Shown in pieces: positions 16,875 through 25,892 of a stretch of DNA of 50,110 nucleotides (positions within the stretch are counted from its first letter, which is position 1; every line of letters starts with the position of its first letter). This DNA is from Rhodanobacteraceae bacterium (GTDB lineage: Bacteria > Pseudomonadota > Gammaproteobacteria > Xanthomonadales > Rhodanobacteraceae): positions 1-50,110 of the forward strand of contig SCQU01000027.1 in the NCBI GenBank assembly GCA_004299555.1, given 5' to 3'. Below the pieces are notes generated by a model. The model made no database searches. It saw only the letters and a list, made by a program, of their open reading frames with translations, and had not been told where the DNA came from. Both the position numbers and the translations under genes were made by a program.

Positions 16875-17839
16875 CGCTCGCGGTGCTGACGCCGGGTCTG
16901 CAAACCACCCTGCAGGACGCCGGGCGGCCAGGGCTTGCGCACCTTGGCATCGGCCGCGCGGGTGCGTTTGATGCACCCGCGCTTTGCATCGCCAATGCCC
17001 TGTGCGGGAATCCCCCCGCCACCTGCGCGCTCGAGGCTACCCTGCTCGGGCCGACGCTGCGCTGCGACCGCGATGCGTGGATTGCGGTCACGGGCGCGGC
17101 GCTCACGCTGCGCATCAACGGGACGCAATGCCCCACGTGGGCGCCCGTGTTCGTTCGCGCCGGCAGCCGCATCGTCCTCGGCCCCATGCGTGCCGGGTGC
17201 CGCAGCTACCTCGCGGTGCGGGGAGGATTTGGCGCGGCACCGGTACTCGGCAGCCGCAGCACCGACCTCAACGCAGGCATCGGGCCCTTCAACGGCTGCG
17301 CCTTGCGCGCCGGTGACGCGCTGGCGGTCGGCTCCATCCCCGGGCCCGCGTTGCCCACCCGCGCGGCCAAATGGCAACTCGACCCGCGTCCCTGGCTGCG
17401 GATCGACCCGGACGCGCCGCTGCGCATGCTGCCCGGAGCACACGAGGGCTGCCTCACGGACGCTTCACGCGCGGCGCTGTTCGACGCGCCATTCCGCATC
17501 CGCACCGATTCCAACCGGGTCGGCGTACGGCTCGCCGGCCCGGCCCTGGCGTGGCAAAGTCCGGTCGAAATGATCAGCGAAGGGTGCATCCCGGGCCTCG
17601 TGCAACTGCCGCCTTCCGGTCAGCCCATCGCCTTGGGACCCGAAGGTCCCGTGAGCGGCGGCTACCCGCGCCTCGGCCAGATCGCCGCGGTGGACCTGCC
17701 GCGCCTGGCGCAGCTGCGGCCAGGTGCGACGCTGCGCTTCACCCGCTGTACGCTTGCGGAGGCCGTGCATGCACTTGAACGGCGCACGCGCGCACTTTCG
17801 CATCTCGCCGCTGCCATCGCAACCCGCCTCGCCCAATGA
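16871..17839 (+). CDS. pxpC: 5-oxoprolinase subunit PxpC
   Basis: A 322-residue protein of the KipA/YbgK (biotin-dependent carboxyltransferase-like) family. Markers are [20 protein letters not shown] at the N-terminus, [20 protein letters not shown] in the middle, and the late [17 protein letters not shown]. It is the second catalytic partner of the PxpABC 5-oxoprolinase. The GTG at 16871 overlaps the pxpB stop and places the conserved N-terminus correctly; an earlier in-frame start at 16790 would overlap pxpB extensively. Its stop overlaps the pxpA ATG. Confidence 0.92.
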   Translation: MTLAVLTPGLQTTLQDAGRPGLAHLGIGRAGAFDAPALCIANALCGNPPATCALEATLLGPTLRCDRDAWIAVTGAALTLRINGTQCPTWAPVFVRAGSRIVLGPMRAGCRSYLAVRGGFGAAPVLGSRSTDLNAGIGPFNGCALRAGDALAVGSIPGPALPTRAAKWQLDPRPWLRIDPDAPLRMLPGAHEGCLTDASRAALFDAPFRIRTDSNRVGVRLAGPALAWQSPVEMISEGCIPGLVQLPPSGQPIALGPEGPVSGGYPRLGQIAAVDLPRLAQLRPGATLRFTRCTLAEAVHALERRTRALSHLAAAIATRLAQ

Positions 17840-18603
17840 ACGATATCGATCTCAACGCGGATCTCGGCGAATCCTTCGGCGTCTGGCGCATGGGCGATGA
17901 CGCCGGGGTCATGCCGTGGATCACCTCGGCCAACATCGCCTGCGGATTTCACGCTGGCGATGCGGCGATCATGCGCACGACCGTCACGCTGTGCATGGAA
18001 TACGGCGTCGCCATCGGCGCGCACACAGCCCTCCCCGACCTTGCGGGCTTCGGCCGCCGCGAGCTGCGGATGACGCCCAACGATACCTACGCGCAGACGC
18101 TGTACCAGCTGGGCGCATTGAATGCGTTCGCGGCCGCCGCGGGCACGCACGTCCACCACCTGAAGCCGCACGGGGCGTTGTACAACATGGCCGCGCGCGA
18201 GCGCGCGCTGGCCGACGCCATCGCCACTGCGGTGCGCGACTTCAACCCGACGGTGATCCTGGTTGGCCTGGCCGGCGGCGCGCTGGTCGCGGCTGGACGC
18301 GCGGCAGGACTGGCAGTCCAGTCGGAAGGCTTCTGCGACCGGCGCTACACGGCCGACGGTTCCCTGACGCCACGTTCGGAACCGGGCGCGGTGCTGGATG
18401 ACGCCGATGCGGCGGCCGCGCAGGCAGTAGCAATTGCAACCGGCGGCACGTTGGTCGCAGACGACGGCAGCAGCATTCGCGTCCAGGCCGACACCCTGTG
18501 CATCCACGGCGACCGGCCCAATGCGGCAACCTTTGCCGAACACGTGCATCACGCACTGGGGCGCGCGGGTGTGCGCATCGTCGCGCAGGCGCGTCCCGCG
18601 TGA
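17836..18603 (+). CDS. pxpA: 5-oxoprolinase subunit PxpA (LamB/YcsF family)
   Basis: A 255-residue protein starting [15 protein letters not shown], the signature N-terminus of the family. It also has SANIACGFHAGDAAIM, IGAHTALPDLAGFGRRE, HHLKPHGALYNMA and SEGFCDRRYTADGSL. It is a TIM-barrel-like hydrolase subunit that acts with PxpB and PxpC to convert 5-oxoproline, ATP and water to glutamate. The order pxpB-pxpC-pxpA matches that of E. coli ybgJKL. It overlaps the next gene by GTGA. Confidence 0.94.
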   Translation: MNDIDLNADLGESFGVWRMGDDAGVMPWITSANIACGFHAGDAAIMRTTVTLCMEYGVAIGAHTALPDLAGFGRRELRMTPNDTYAQTLYQLGALNAFAAAAGTHVHHLKPHGALYNMAARERALADAIATAVRDFNPTVILVGLAGGALVAAGRAAGLAVQSEGFCDRRYTADGSLTPRSEPGAVLDDADAAAAQAVAIATGGTLVADDGSSIRVQADTLCIHGDRPNAATFAEHVHHALGRAGVRIVAQARPA

Positions 18604-19388
18604 TCGCCCTCCTGCACTACCTGCCGCTGCTCGGCGTGCTGGTGGTGGTTGCAGGGTTCGCATTGCGCTTCAACCCGGTGCCGGTCGTCGTGGTGGCGGG
18701 CATCGTGAGTGGCCTCGCCGCCGGCAAATCCATCGGCGACATCCTGGCGTTGCTCGGCACGAGTTTCGTATCCGAGCGCGCGCTGTTGTTGTTCGTACTG
18801 ACCCTGCCGGCGATTGGCGTACTGGAGCGCGCGGGCCTGCGCGAACATGCGCGCAACTGGATTGCCTCCCTGCGCAGCCTGACCCTTCCGCGCCTGCTGA
18901 TCGCCTACCTTGGGCTGCGCCAGATCCTGTCGATGCTGGGCCTGACCAGCGTTGCCGGCCAGGCGCAAACCGTGCGCCCGCTGCTGGCGCCAATGGCGGA
19001 AGCGGCGGCCGAGAAGCGCGGCGCCGCCTTGAACGACGGTGAGCGCAACGCCGTGCGCGCGTTCAGCGCGGCGACCGACAACATCGGCCTGTTCTTCGGT
19101 GAAGACGTATTCATAGCGCTTGGCGCGGTACTGTTGATCCAGGGTTTCTACGCCCAGCACGGGATCGAACTGCAGCCGCTGCAGATTGCGCTGTGGGCGC
19201 TGCCGACGGCGATCGCGGCCTTCATCATCCACGCGATCCGCACGGTACTGTTTGCACGGCAAATCAGCCGCGGCGTGCCACCGCCATCGGCGTCACCCGG
19301 CCCGGGAACTGCCCGGGATCCCGCACCGCCGGTCGTGCAGCCCAGCCTGCCGGCGGTTCGCCTGCGCGCGCCGGACGCCGGGGAATAA
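18600..19388 (+). CDS. DUF969 family membrane protein, probable 5-oxoproline carrier subunit
   Basis: A 262-residue integral membrane protein with several hydrophobic segments (for example LPLLGVLVVVAGFALRF near the start). Conserved polar stretches are LRQILSMLGLTSVAGQAQTV and ATDNIGLFFGEDVFIALGAV. It is always recognisable beside a DUF979 partner. The GTG start overlaps the pxpA stop. The last roughly 40 residues form an unusual Pro/Ala-rich cytosolic tail. Neighbourhood suggests that the pair moves 5-oxoproline or pyroglutamyl peptides; this is inference, not demonstrated by the sequence. Confidence 0.85.
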   Translation: MIALLHYLPLLGVLVVVAGFALRFNPVPVVVVAGIVSGLAAGKSIGDILALLGTSFVSERALLLFVLTLPAIGVLERAGLREHARNWIASLRSLTLPRLLIAYLGLRQILSMLGLTSVAGQAQTVRPLLAPMAEAAAEKRGAALNDGERNAVRAFSAATDNIGLFFGEDVFIALGAVLLIQGFYAQHGIELQPLQIALWALPTAIAAFIIHAIRTVLFARQISRGVPPPSASPGPGTARDPAPPVVQPSLPAVRLRAPDAGE

Positions 19389-19396
19389 TCCGCGCC

Positions 19397-20365
19397 ATGC
19401 TGACGATTGAACAGTCCTATTGGTTGATCGCACTGTTTCTTGCCGGCGCCGCGGTCTTGAACCTGCGTGACCGGCGCTGGTCGCACGCCGCGTTCTGGGC
19501 GGTGTTGGCGGTACTGATCGCCGGCGGGAAATTCGTCTTGACCGCCGCCGCCCAACACCACGAGCTGCCGGCACAACTGGCGGGCGCCGGGGTGATCGCG
19601 CTGGCGGCCCTGTCGCCGCGCATGACGCGCCGGCATCTGGTTGAACGCGATCCTGCCGCGCGTGAGGCGGATGCACTGCGGCTTGGGCATCGGCTCTTCG
19701 GCCCGGCGTTGTTGATCCCGCTGGTCACGCTGGTGGTTGCCGTGGCGGGCGGATACGCCGTGATCGGCGGCCGGCATTTGTTTGACCCGACGCGCATGAC
19801 CCTGACCGGCCTCGCGCTGGCGTGCGTTATCGCCGTAATCGCGGCGTTGCGGGTTGCCCGCGCCAAGCCGCAAGCCGGGCTCGCCGAAGGCCGTCGGCTG
19901 CTGGATACCCTCGGCTGGGCCGCGCTGCTGCCCCTGACCCTGGCCGCGCTTGGCGGCGTGTTCGCCGCGACCGGGGTCGGCAACGCGATAAGCGACCTCG
20001 TCCGGATGCTGATTCCCGTCAACAGCGCGCTTGCCTGCGTGCTTGCCTTCGCCGCCGGCATGGTGCTGTTCACCGTGATCATGGGCAACGCGTTCGCGGC
20101 GTTTCCGGTCTTGATGGCCGGCGTCGGCATTCCGCTCTTGATCCACCAGCACGGTGCCAATCCGGCGATTCTCGGCGCGATGGGCATGGTGACGGGCTAC
20201 TGCGGCACGTTGTTCACGCCGATGGCGGCAAATTTCAACATCGTGCCGGTGGCGCTGCTGGAACTGCCCCACCAGGGCGATGTCATTCGCGCGCAATGGA
20301 AAACCGGGGCATGGCTGCTGGGCGTAAACTTGGCGCTGATGTACTTTCTGGTGTTCCGCTTTTGA
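19397..20365 (+). CDS. DUF979 family membrane protein, partner of DUF969
   Basis: A 322-residue polytopic membrane protein with about nine to ten hydrophobic segments. The conserved C-terminal half reads MGNAFAAFPVLMAGVGIPLL, GANPAILGAMGMVTGYCGTL and TPMAANFNIVPVALLEL, a transporter-like arrangement of Asn, Gly and Pro in membrane segments. It follows the DUF969 gene by 8 bp and overlaps pcp through TTGA. The pair is probably one permease feeding the oxoprolinase. Confidence 0.86.
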   Translation: MLTIEQSYWLIALFLAGAAVLNLRDRRWSHAAFWAVLAVLIAGGKFVLTAAAQHHELPAQLAGAGVIALAALSPRMTRRHLVERDPAAREADALRLGHRLFGPALLIPLVTLVVAVAGGYAVIGGRHLFDPTRMTLTGLALACVIAVIAALRVARAKPQAGLAEGRRLLDTLGWAALLPLTLAALGGVFAATGVGNAISDLVRMLIPVNSALACVLAFAAGMVLFTVIMGNAFAAFPVLMAGVGIPLLIHQHGANPAILGAMGMVTGYCGTLFTPMAANFNIVPVALLELPHQGDVIRAQWKTGAWLLGVNLALMYFLVFRF

Positions 20366-21027
20366 CCACCGCCGCACGCGCGCGTGAACATACCGTCCTG
20401 CTGACCGGTTTCGCGCCGTTCGCGGGCGAGTCGGTGAACCCGTCGTGGCAAGCCGTGCGCGCGCTGGAAGGCCGGGTCATCGCGGGGCACCGCATTACCA
20501 CGCTGGAATTGCCGTGCGCGTTTGGCCAATCGCTGCCAGCGCTCCGGCGCGCATTGGTCAAGGTCGCTCCCGCCCTGGCGGTCGCCGTCGGCCTGGCGGG
20601 CGGGCGTGACGGCATTTCGCTGGAGCGGGTCGCGATCAACCTGGTCGACGCGCGCATCCCGGACAACGCGGGCGCGCAACCCACCGACGCGCCAGTGGTG
20701 CGTGCCGGTCCGGCCGCGTATTTTTCCACCCTGCCGCTCAAGTCCACCCTGCAGGCGCTGGCCGCGGCCGGCATCCCCGCACACATTTCACAAACCGCGG
20801 GCACCTACGTCTGCAATCAGGTCTTCTACGCGCTGATGCATGCGCTCAGGTACCGGCGCCATACGCGTGCCGGTTTCGTGCATGTGCCGTGGCTGCCGGC
20901 ACAAGCCAAGGCCCACGCCCAACCCGGCATGCCGCTCGCCGATACGGTCCACGCGCTCGAGGCTGTGGTGCGCACCGCGCTGGTCACGCGCACTGACGCC
21001 CGCGTGACGGGTGGCGCCGAGTCCTGA
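20362..21027 (+). CDS. pcp: Pyroglutamyl-peptidase I
   Basis: A 221-residue C15 cysteine peptidase. The N-terminal VLLTGFAPFAGESVNPSW is diagnostic. The active-site Glu lies in SLERVAINLVDARIPDNAG, the nucleophilic Cys in TAGTYVCNQVFYALMH, and the His in GFVHVPWLP. It removes N-terminal pyroglutamate from peptides in the cytosol. No ATG or GTG is available near the N-terminus; a TTG overlapping the DUF979 stop (TTGA) is the only reasonable start, so translation is coupled. It releases 5-oxoproline for PxpABC. The arginine-rich extension of about ten residues before VLLTGF is slightly longer than usual. Confidence 0.92.
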   Translation: MTTAARAREHTVLLTGFAPFAGESVNPSWQAVRALEGRVIAGHRITTLELPCAFGQSLPALRRALVKVAPALAVAVGLAGGRDGISLERVAINLVDARIPDNAGAQPTDAPVVRAGPAAYFSTLPLKSTLQALAAAGIPAHISQTAGTYVCNQVFYALMHALRYRRHTRAGFVHVPWLPAQAKAHAQPGMPLADTVHALEAVVRTALVTRTDARVTGGAES

Positions 21028-21036
21028 GCGCAGCCC

Positions 21037-21453
21037 TTACTTCTTGCCCGCGTCCTTGGCCTTGCGCGATTCAACCGCGCTCATCAGGGTCAGCTTGCCC
21101 TTGTGCTTCACATAGCCGGTGAAGTGGAAGCTCAGCTGCAGGTTGGCAAACTCCTCCAGATCGGCATTCTTGATCTTGGCCGAATCAGAGTCCTCCAGCA
21201 GCACGGTTTTGGGCAGCTGCTTTTGTTCCTGCAGGTAACGGAAATGCGCTTCCAGATCCGGCGCGCTCAGCACCGCGCCGTCCAGCAGGAACTGGTTGTC
21301 CTTGTACGCCCCGATGACCATGCCGTACTGCTCGGGCACGTTGACGGTGGTTTCACCACCGCCGCGCACGTTGGCATTGCAGCCGGCCAGCACCAGCATC
21401 GACGCCAGCATGGCCGCGCCACCCATATGCACTACAAGCGAACGCAAATTCAT
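21037..21453 (-). CDS. Putative lipoprotein of unknown function
   Basis: A 138-residue protein with a lipoprotein signal (VLAGC, Cys25). A stretch of about 110 polar residues follows, containing YGMVIGAYKDNQFLLDGAVL, FRYLQEQKQLPKTVLLED and FHFTGYVKHKGKLTLMSAVE, and the end is Lys-rich. The ATG at 21453 gives a proper signal peptide; the upstream extension is not coding. I do not recognise the family. It converges with pcp across 9 bp. Confidence 0.75.
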   Translation of the reverse strand: MNLRSLVVHMGGAAMLASMLVLAGCNANVRGGGETTVNVPEQYGMVIGAYKDNQFLLDGAVLSAPDLEAHFRYLQEQKQLPKTVLLEDSDSAKIKNADLEEFANLQLSFHFTGYVKHKGKLTLMSAVESRKAKDAGKK

Positions 21454-21631
21454 CGGTCGGGTCTCCAACGTTGATACGGAACGGCCGCGGACGGGCCGCA
21501 ACCGTGAAGTGTGCCACAAGCGCACTGAATGTATTGCGCCGGGTGAAAAACCGGGCCACCCATGGGAGTTTCGATACCCCATCCGAAGGCGGTGGCACGC
21601 CGCGCTGCCAGGGCGATCGGCCACCGTATGC

Positions 21632-22195
21632 TCACGTCCGCGGCAGGGTCACGCCGCGCTGCCCCTGGTACTTGCCGCCGCGGTCCTTGTAGCTGGTCGA
21701 GCAGACCTCGTCCGATTCCAGAAACAGCATCTGCGCAATGCCTTCATTGGCGTAGATCTTGGCCGGCAACGGCGTGGTATTGGAAAACTCCAGCGTCACG
21801 TGGCCCTCCCATTCGGGCTCGAGCGGCGTGACGTTGACGATGATCCCGCAGCGCGCATAGGTACTTTTGCCCAGGCAGATCGTCAACACGTTGCGCGGAA
21901 TCCGGAAATACTCGACGGTGCGCGCCAGCGCAAACGAATTGGGCGGAATGATGCAGCAGTCGCCCGTGAAATCGACGAAATTGCGCGCATCGAAGTCCTT
22001 CGGATCCACGATCGTCGAATTGATGTTGGTGAAGATCTTGAACTCACCCGCGCAGCGGACGTCGTAGCCGTAGCTCGAGGTGCCATACGAGACGATCCGG
22101 CCGCCCTCGTTTTGCTTGACCTGACCCGGCTCGAACGGTTCGATCATGCCGGCCGCCGCCGCGCGGCGGATCCAGTTGTCACTCTTGATGGCCAT
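21632..22195 (-). CDS. dcd: dCTP deaminase
   Basis: A 187-residue member of the dUTPase fold. [13 protein letters not shown] starts the protein; the family segments [49 protein letters not shown] and [20 protein letters not shown] are all present. It converts dCTP to dUTP and ammonia, supplying dUMP for thymidylate synthesis. The length equals that of typical gammaproteobacterial Dcd (about 188). It lies downstream of apbC on the same strand after a hairpin-rich gap. Confidence 0.96.
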   Translation of the reverse strand: MAIKSDNWIRRAAAAGMIEPFEPGQVKQNEGGRIVSYGTSSYGYDVRCAGEFKIFTNINSTIVDPKDFDARNFVDFTGDCCIIPPNSFALARTVEYFRIPRNVLTICLGKSTYARCGIIVNVTPLEPEWEGHVTLEFSNTTPLPAKIYANEGIAQMLFLESDEVCSTSYKDRGGKYQGQRGVTLPRT

Positions 22196-22240
22196 GGTTC
22201 GGGATTCCGCGATTCACAAGCGCACAAGCATAAATGCACA

Positions 22241-22291
22241 CGCCCTTCGGAACGAAGGGCGGAGCGAAGCGAACGCGCGCGAAACGCGCGC
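22241..22291 (-). terminator. Two hairpins between apbC and dcd
   Basis: CGCCCTTCG-GAA-CGAAGGGCG (22241-22261) is a perfect 9-bp stem. It is followed by GCGCGC with a GAAAC loop (22275-22291). They lie in the 179-bp gap after apbC on the minus strand. Neither has a U tract, so they may be mRNA-stabilising or Rho-related rather than intrinsic terminators. Confidence 0.4.
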
Positions 22292-22374
22292 CAGCGGCGG
22301 AAAATGTCATCGCGCCACCGAAAAGCCATCCCCCTCGATCCCCCGTCCTGCGAAAGCGGGCAGTAAACCTTGCG

Positions 22375-23466
22375 TCAATCGTCGAGGATGCGAATGTTTG
22401 GCACGCCGGTCATGTCGCGCTCGGCCTGCAGCGACAGGTGCGCCGCGGTGTTCCGGGCAATTTCGCGATAGCGCGCGGCGAGGTCGGAATCGGGCATCGC
22501 GACCACGGTGGGGTTGCCGCCGTCGGCCTGCTCGCGGATACGGATGTCCAGCGGCAGCGAGCCCAGCAGCGGCACGCCATATTGTTCGGCCATCCGCGCA
22601 CCGCCACCGGCACCGAAAATGTGTTCTTCGTGGCCGCAGTTGGAACAGATGTGCGTGGCCATGTTCTCGATGATGCCGAGCACCGGCACGTTCACCTTTT
22701 CGAACGCCTTGAGGCCTTTTTTTGCATCCAGCAACGCGATGTCCTGCGGCGTGGTGACGATCACCGCGCCCGTCACCGGCACGCGCTGGGTCAGCGTCAA
22801 TTGGATATCACCCGTGCCCGGCGGCATGTCGACGATCAGGTAGTCCAGATCCTTCCAGCGCGTGGAATTCAGCAATTGGGTAAGCGCCTGGGTCACCATC
22901 GGGCCGCGCCACACCATCGGCGTGTCCTCGCCGACCAGAAACCCGATCGACATGACCTGCACGCCGTGGTTGGTCATCGGAATGATCGACTTGCCATCGG
23001 GCGATTCGGGTTTGCCTTCGATCCCCAGCATCCGCGGCTGGCTCGGGCCATAGATGTCGGCATCCAGGACGCCCGTGTTGGCGCCTTCGGCCGCAAGCGC
23101 CAGGGCAAGGTTCACCGCCACCGTCGACTTGCCGACGCCGCCTTTGCCCGACGCCACCGCGATGATGTTCTTGACGCCCGGCATCGGCATCAGGTTGCCC
23201 TGCACCTTGTGGGTGGCGATGCGCGACGTGACCGCTACCGTGGCCTGCGCGATCGCGGGCTCGCGTTCCAGCAGCGTCTTGATTTCCGCCGCGAATAGCT
23301 TGCGCCAGTCGCGCGCCGGATAGCCCAGTACGATTTCGACCGCCACCTTGTCCCCGTCAACGCCGATCGCGCGGATCGCGGCGCCTTCGGTGAGGGCCGC
23401 GCCATGATGCGGATCGACGACGCCCGCGAGGATCTCGCGAACGCGCGCTTCAGTAACGATGGGCAT
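22375..23466 (-). CDS. apbC: Iron-sulfur cluster carrier ApbC/Mrp
   Basis: A 363-residue ParA/MinD-type ATPase. An N-terminal MIP18-like domain (about residues 1-85, with ILAGVVDPHHG) precedes the deviant Walker A SGKGGVGKST at 106-115. The switch region DADIYGPSQPRMLG and VDMPPGTGDIQLTL follow. A C-terminal CSNCG supplies the two cysteines that hold a bridging cluster in the dimer. It transfers 4Fe-4S clusters to apo-proteins in the cytosol. The ATG at 23466 places the MIP18 domain correctly. In many proteobacteria apbC is linked to dcd, as here. Confidence 0.95.
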   Translation of the reverse strand: MPIVTEARVREILAGVVDPHHGAALTEGAAIRAIGVDGDKVAVEIVLGYPARDWRKLFAAEIKTLLEREPAIAQATVAVTSRIATHKVQGNLMPMPGVKNIIAVASGKGGVGKSTVAVNLALALAAEGANTGVLDADIYGPSQPRMLGIEGKPESPDGKSIIPMTNHGVQVMSIGFLVGEDTPMVWRGPMVTQALTQLLNSTRWKDLDYLIVDMPPGTGDIQLTLTQRVPVTGAVIVTTPQDIALLDAKKGLKAFEKVNVPVLGIIENMATHICSNCGHEEHIFGAGGGARMAEQYGVPLLGSLPLDIRIREQADGGNPTVVAMPDSDLAARYREIARNTAAHLSLQAERDMTGVPNIRILDD

Positions 23467-23617
23467 GAATCGAACCCGACGGCAGGACAAGACCGAAAAT
23501 TATGCCAGACGCGGGCGCCGGGCCCCTGACCCGTATCAGGTGTGCCCGCCGTCTGCGCGCGCTTGACTCCGCGCCGGCAGCCGCTCAGTCTAGGCCGCAC
23601 CAGCCGGAGGACTTCTC

Positions 23618-24073
23618 ATGCGCAGCGCACTCGTCACCTTTTTCCTTGCCGTGGGCCTTGTCATGGCGGCACAGGCGTTCGCCGCCGATGCGACTCCCGT
23701 CGGCACCTGGACCCAGGTCGATGATGCCACCGGCCGGCCCAAGTCCATCATCGAAATCACCCAGCTGCCCGACGGTACGCTGCAGGGGGTGGTCAAGCAG
23801 GTGTTGTTCTCCGACCAGAACACAACCCACCCGATCTGCGACAAGTGCTCAGGCGAACGTCACAACCAGCCCGTGGTCGGCATGATCATCATGTGGGGCG
23901 TCAAGCACGATGGTGACCAGTGGGACGGCGGCCAGATCCTCGATCCCGCCAAGGGCAAGGTCTACAAGGTCAAGCTGACGCTCGCGGACAGCGGTCAGAA
24001 ACTCGACGTGCGCGGCTACATCGGCATGCCGTGGCTCGGCCGCACGCAAACCTGGCAGCGCAAGGCTGACTGA
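23618..24073 (+). CDS. DUF2147 family exported protein
   Basis: A 151-residue protein with a Sec signal peptide ending near AQAFAA. A DUF2147 domain follows: PVGTWTQVDDATGRPKSIIE, CDKCSGERHNQPVVGMIIMW, WDGGQILDPAKGKVYKVKL and the end RGYIGMPWLGRTQTWQR. These are small periplasmic lipocalin-like proteins of unknown function. A good Shine-Dalgarno CCGGAGG precedes the ATG. It is divergent from apbC (151-bp gap). Confidence 0.9.
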   Translation: MRSALVTFFLAVGLVMAAQAFAADATPVGTWTQVDDATGRPKSIIEITQLPDGTLQGVVKQVLFSDQNTTHPICDKCSGERHNQPVVGMIIMWGVKHDGDQWDGGQILDPAKGKVYKVKLTLADSGQKLDVRGYIGMPWLGRTQTWQRKAD

Positions 24074-24083
24074 CGCGCGGGAC

Positions 24084-25160
24084 TCATGGCCGCATCTGGC
24101 CGGCGACCACATCGACGTAGCGGACAAAGGCGGGGTTGGTCACCGTGCCATCGGGCAGGTGCAAGACGCTGTTTTGTCCGACCCCGATGATCTTGAACCC
24201 CGGCAGGTCCAGGGGCTGGCCCGCGTTGACGCGACCCTTGAGATAAGCCGCCAGCGCCAGCCGCCCACCACCGCGTTCAACCTCACGCAGCGTTTGCGGC
24301 ACAACCACCCACGCGCGGCCGTCGCGATGCCAGCTGAGAAAGCGCGCGCGGCCATCCGCATCGACCAGCAGGGCGCTGTCTTGATCCACGCCCAGCCCGG
24401 CAATGGCCGCCGTACCCTGGTCCCTGGCTGTCCGCGCGACAAACGCCAGCAAGCGCCCCAACCGGCCACGCTGCACGAAATGGGTGTCGGTGATGATGCC
24501 CTTGAGCCGCGGCAGCGAAAGGAAATCACCCACCAGCGTGACCGCCGGCCCGCCCGGGTCCGAGAGCGCACTCGTTGCGGTGATGCTGCCGCCGTCCAAC
24601 GCGCCATACCCCCACTCGCCCAGAATCGCGAGGCCGGCGCTGGTGCCTCCCAGCGGCCGCCCCGCGCGCACGTGCGCATTGAGCACGGCGTTGACCGGCG
24701 TGTCCTTCCAGAAACGCACGTAGTTGGCCTGATCGCCCCCGGCGATGAAAACTCCATCGGCATGCCTGAGGATGGCAAGGATTCGCGCGTCGCTTGCGGG
24801 CGCGCGTGCATGGAAGATGATCGTCTGTACCGACTCGACGCCACCAACCTGGTTGTACAGCCAGTTCTGCAGGGCATCGTCGCCCGACGCCCGGATGATC
24901 ACGATGTGTCCATGCCCGGCCTGCGACGCGAACCATGTGAACGCCGCATCGATTTCGCGCCCGCCCCCCATCAACAGCAATCCGGGCGAGGTCTTTGCAG
25001 GCGCTACGCCCGGGGTGCGACCGACGGCGTAGTACTCGTAGCCGGAATGGACTTCGTGTACCTCTGCCGCTCCGGCAGTGGTACAAACGCATGCCAGCGC
25101 AAGACCGGCGATCAGCCAACCCGTCAACACAGCCGCGCACCTGCGCCATCCGGTGTCCAT
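24084..25160 (-). CDS. Secreted cyanophycinase-like peptidase (S51)
   Basis: A 358-residue protein with a Sec signal (hydrophobic 9-30, cleavage near AGAA). The S51 fold has LLLMGGG, FIAGGDQANY (about 139-148) and the nucleophile elbow GGTSAGLAIL with Ser174. Cyanophycinases cut the arginyl-aspartate polymer cyanophycin to beta-Asp-Arg; related S51 enzymes cut Asp-X dipeptides or are exported proteins of unknown specificity. The signal peptide implies extracytoplasmic action on a substrate outside the cell. It faces away from the sigma factor gene with 159 bp between, so a shared regulatory region is possible. Confidence 0.85.
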   Translation of the reverse strand: MDTGWRRCAAVLTGWLIAGLALACVCTTAGAAEVHEVHSGYEYYAVGRTPGVAPAKTSPGLLLMGGGREIDAAFTWFASQAGHGHIVIIRASGDDALQNWLYNQVGGVESVQTIIFHARAPASDARILAILRHADGVFIAGGDQANYVRFWKDTPVNAVLNAHVRAGRPLGGTSAGLAILGEWGYGALDGGSITATSALSDPGGPAVTLVGDFLSLPRLKGIITDTHFVQRGRLGRLLAFVARTARDQGTAAIAGLGVDQDSALLVDADGRARFLSWHRDGRAWVVVPQTLREVERGGGRLALAAYLKGRVNAGQPLDLPGFKIIGVGQNSVLHLPDGTVTNPAFVRYVDVVAGQMRP

Positions 25161-25319
25161 GCAAACCCCCTACCCTTCCAAACCCGCCCCTACGGCACGA
25201 GGCAACGCGCCGACCGGCACATGAACCCACCGGGACGAACCGCCGCCGGGTTTCCCGCATGCCATCAGTCATGGCCCGCGTAACACGCCACGCGCCGCGC
25301 AATGGGCTAAGGTTGCACG

Positions 25320-25892
25320 ATGAACCCCGACCTCGACGCCTGGTTCGAACGCGAGATACTCATGCACGAGCCCGCGTTGATGCGTTTTCTGCACCGGCAC
25401 TGGCGCGACCACGACGAAGTCGCGGATTTGCGGCAAGACGTCTACGTGCGTGTGTATGACGCGGCCGCGCGATCCAGGCCAGCCTCGCCCAAATCTTTCC
25501 TGTTCACGGTTGCCCGCAACCTGCTGGCCGATCGGGTACGACGACAACACGTCGTGTCCATCACCGTGATGGGTGATCTTGACGAGTTGAACGTCCTGGT
25601 TGATGAGCTCGATCCGTCCCGCTTTGCAGGCAGCCGCGAGCGGCTGCGACGCCTGGCCGAGGTAATCGATCAGCTGCCGGCACGCTGCCGCGAAGTCGTC
25701 TGGCTGCGCCGGGTCGAAGACCTGCCGCAAAAAGAGATTGCCCGCCGCCTCGGCATCAGCGAAAAGACGGTCGAGAAACACATCGCCAAGGGATCGCGGT
25801 TGCTGGCCGCGCGTCTCAACGCACCGGTACCGGCGGCCACCACCGACCGCGGCGCGGCGGTCAACAGCCTGAGCAGTGACAGGACGACATGA
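25320..25892 (+). CDS. ECF RNA polymerase sigma factor, FecI-like
   Basis: A 190-residue sigma-70 family protein with two conserved domains. Region 2 (about 20-85) has FLHRHWRDHDEVADLRQDVY and SPKSFLFTVARNLLADRVRR. Region 4 (about 110-170) has QLPARCREVVWLRRVEDLPQ and IARRLGISEKTVEKHIAKG, the helix-turn-helix. It directs polymerase to promoters of a signal-responsive uptake system. It overlaps the anti-sigma FecR gene (ATGA at 25889). The target is probably the TonB receptor 90 bp downstream of fecR. Confidence 0.93.
   Translation: MNPDLDAWFEREILMHEPALMRFLHRHWRDHDEVADLRQDVYVRVYDAAARSRPASPKSFLFTVARNLLADRVRRQHVVSITVMGDLDELNVLVDELDPSRFAGSRERLRRLAEVIDQLPARCREVVWLRRVEDLPQKEIARRLGISEKTVEKHIAKGSRLLAARLNAPVPAATTDRGAAVNSLSSDRTT

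Noticed and set aside
19148-20377. 409-residue minus-strand frame across the DUF979 gene
   Set aside because: It is antisense to a coupled operon gene, highly charged with Arg and Gln, and resembles no family.
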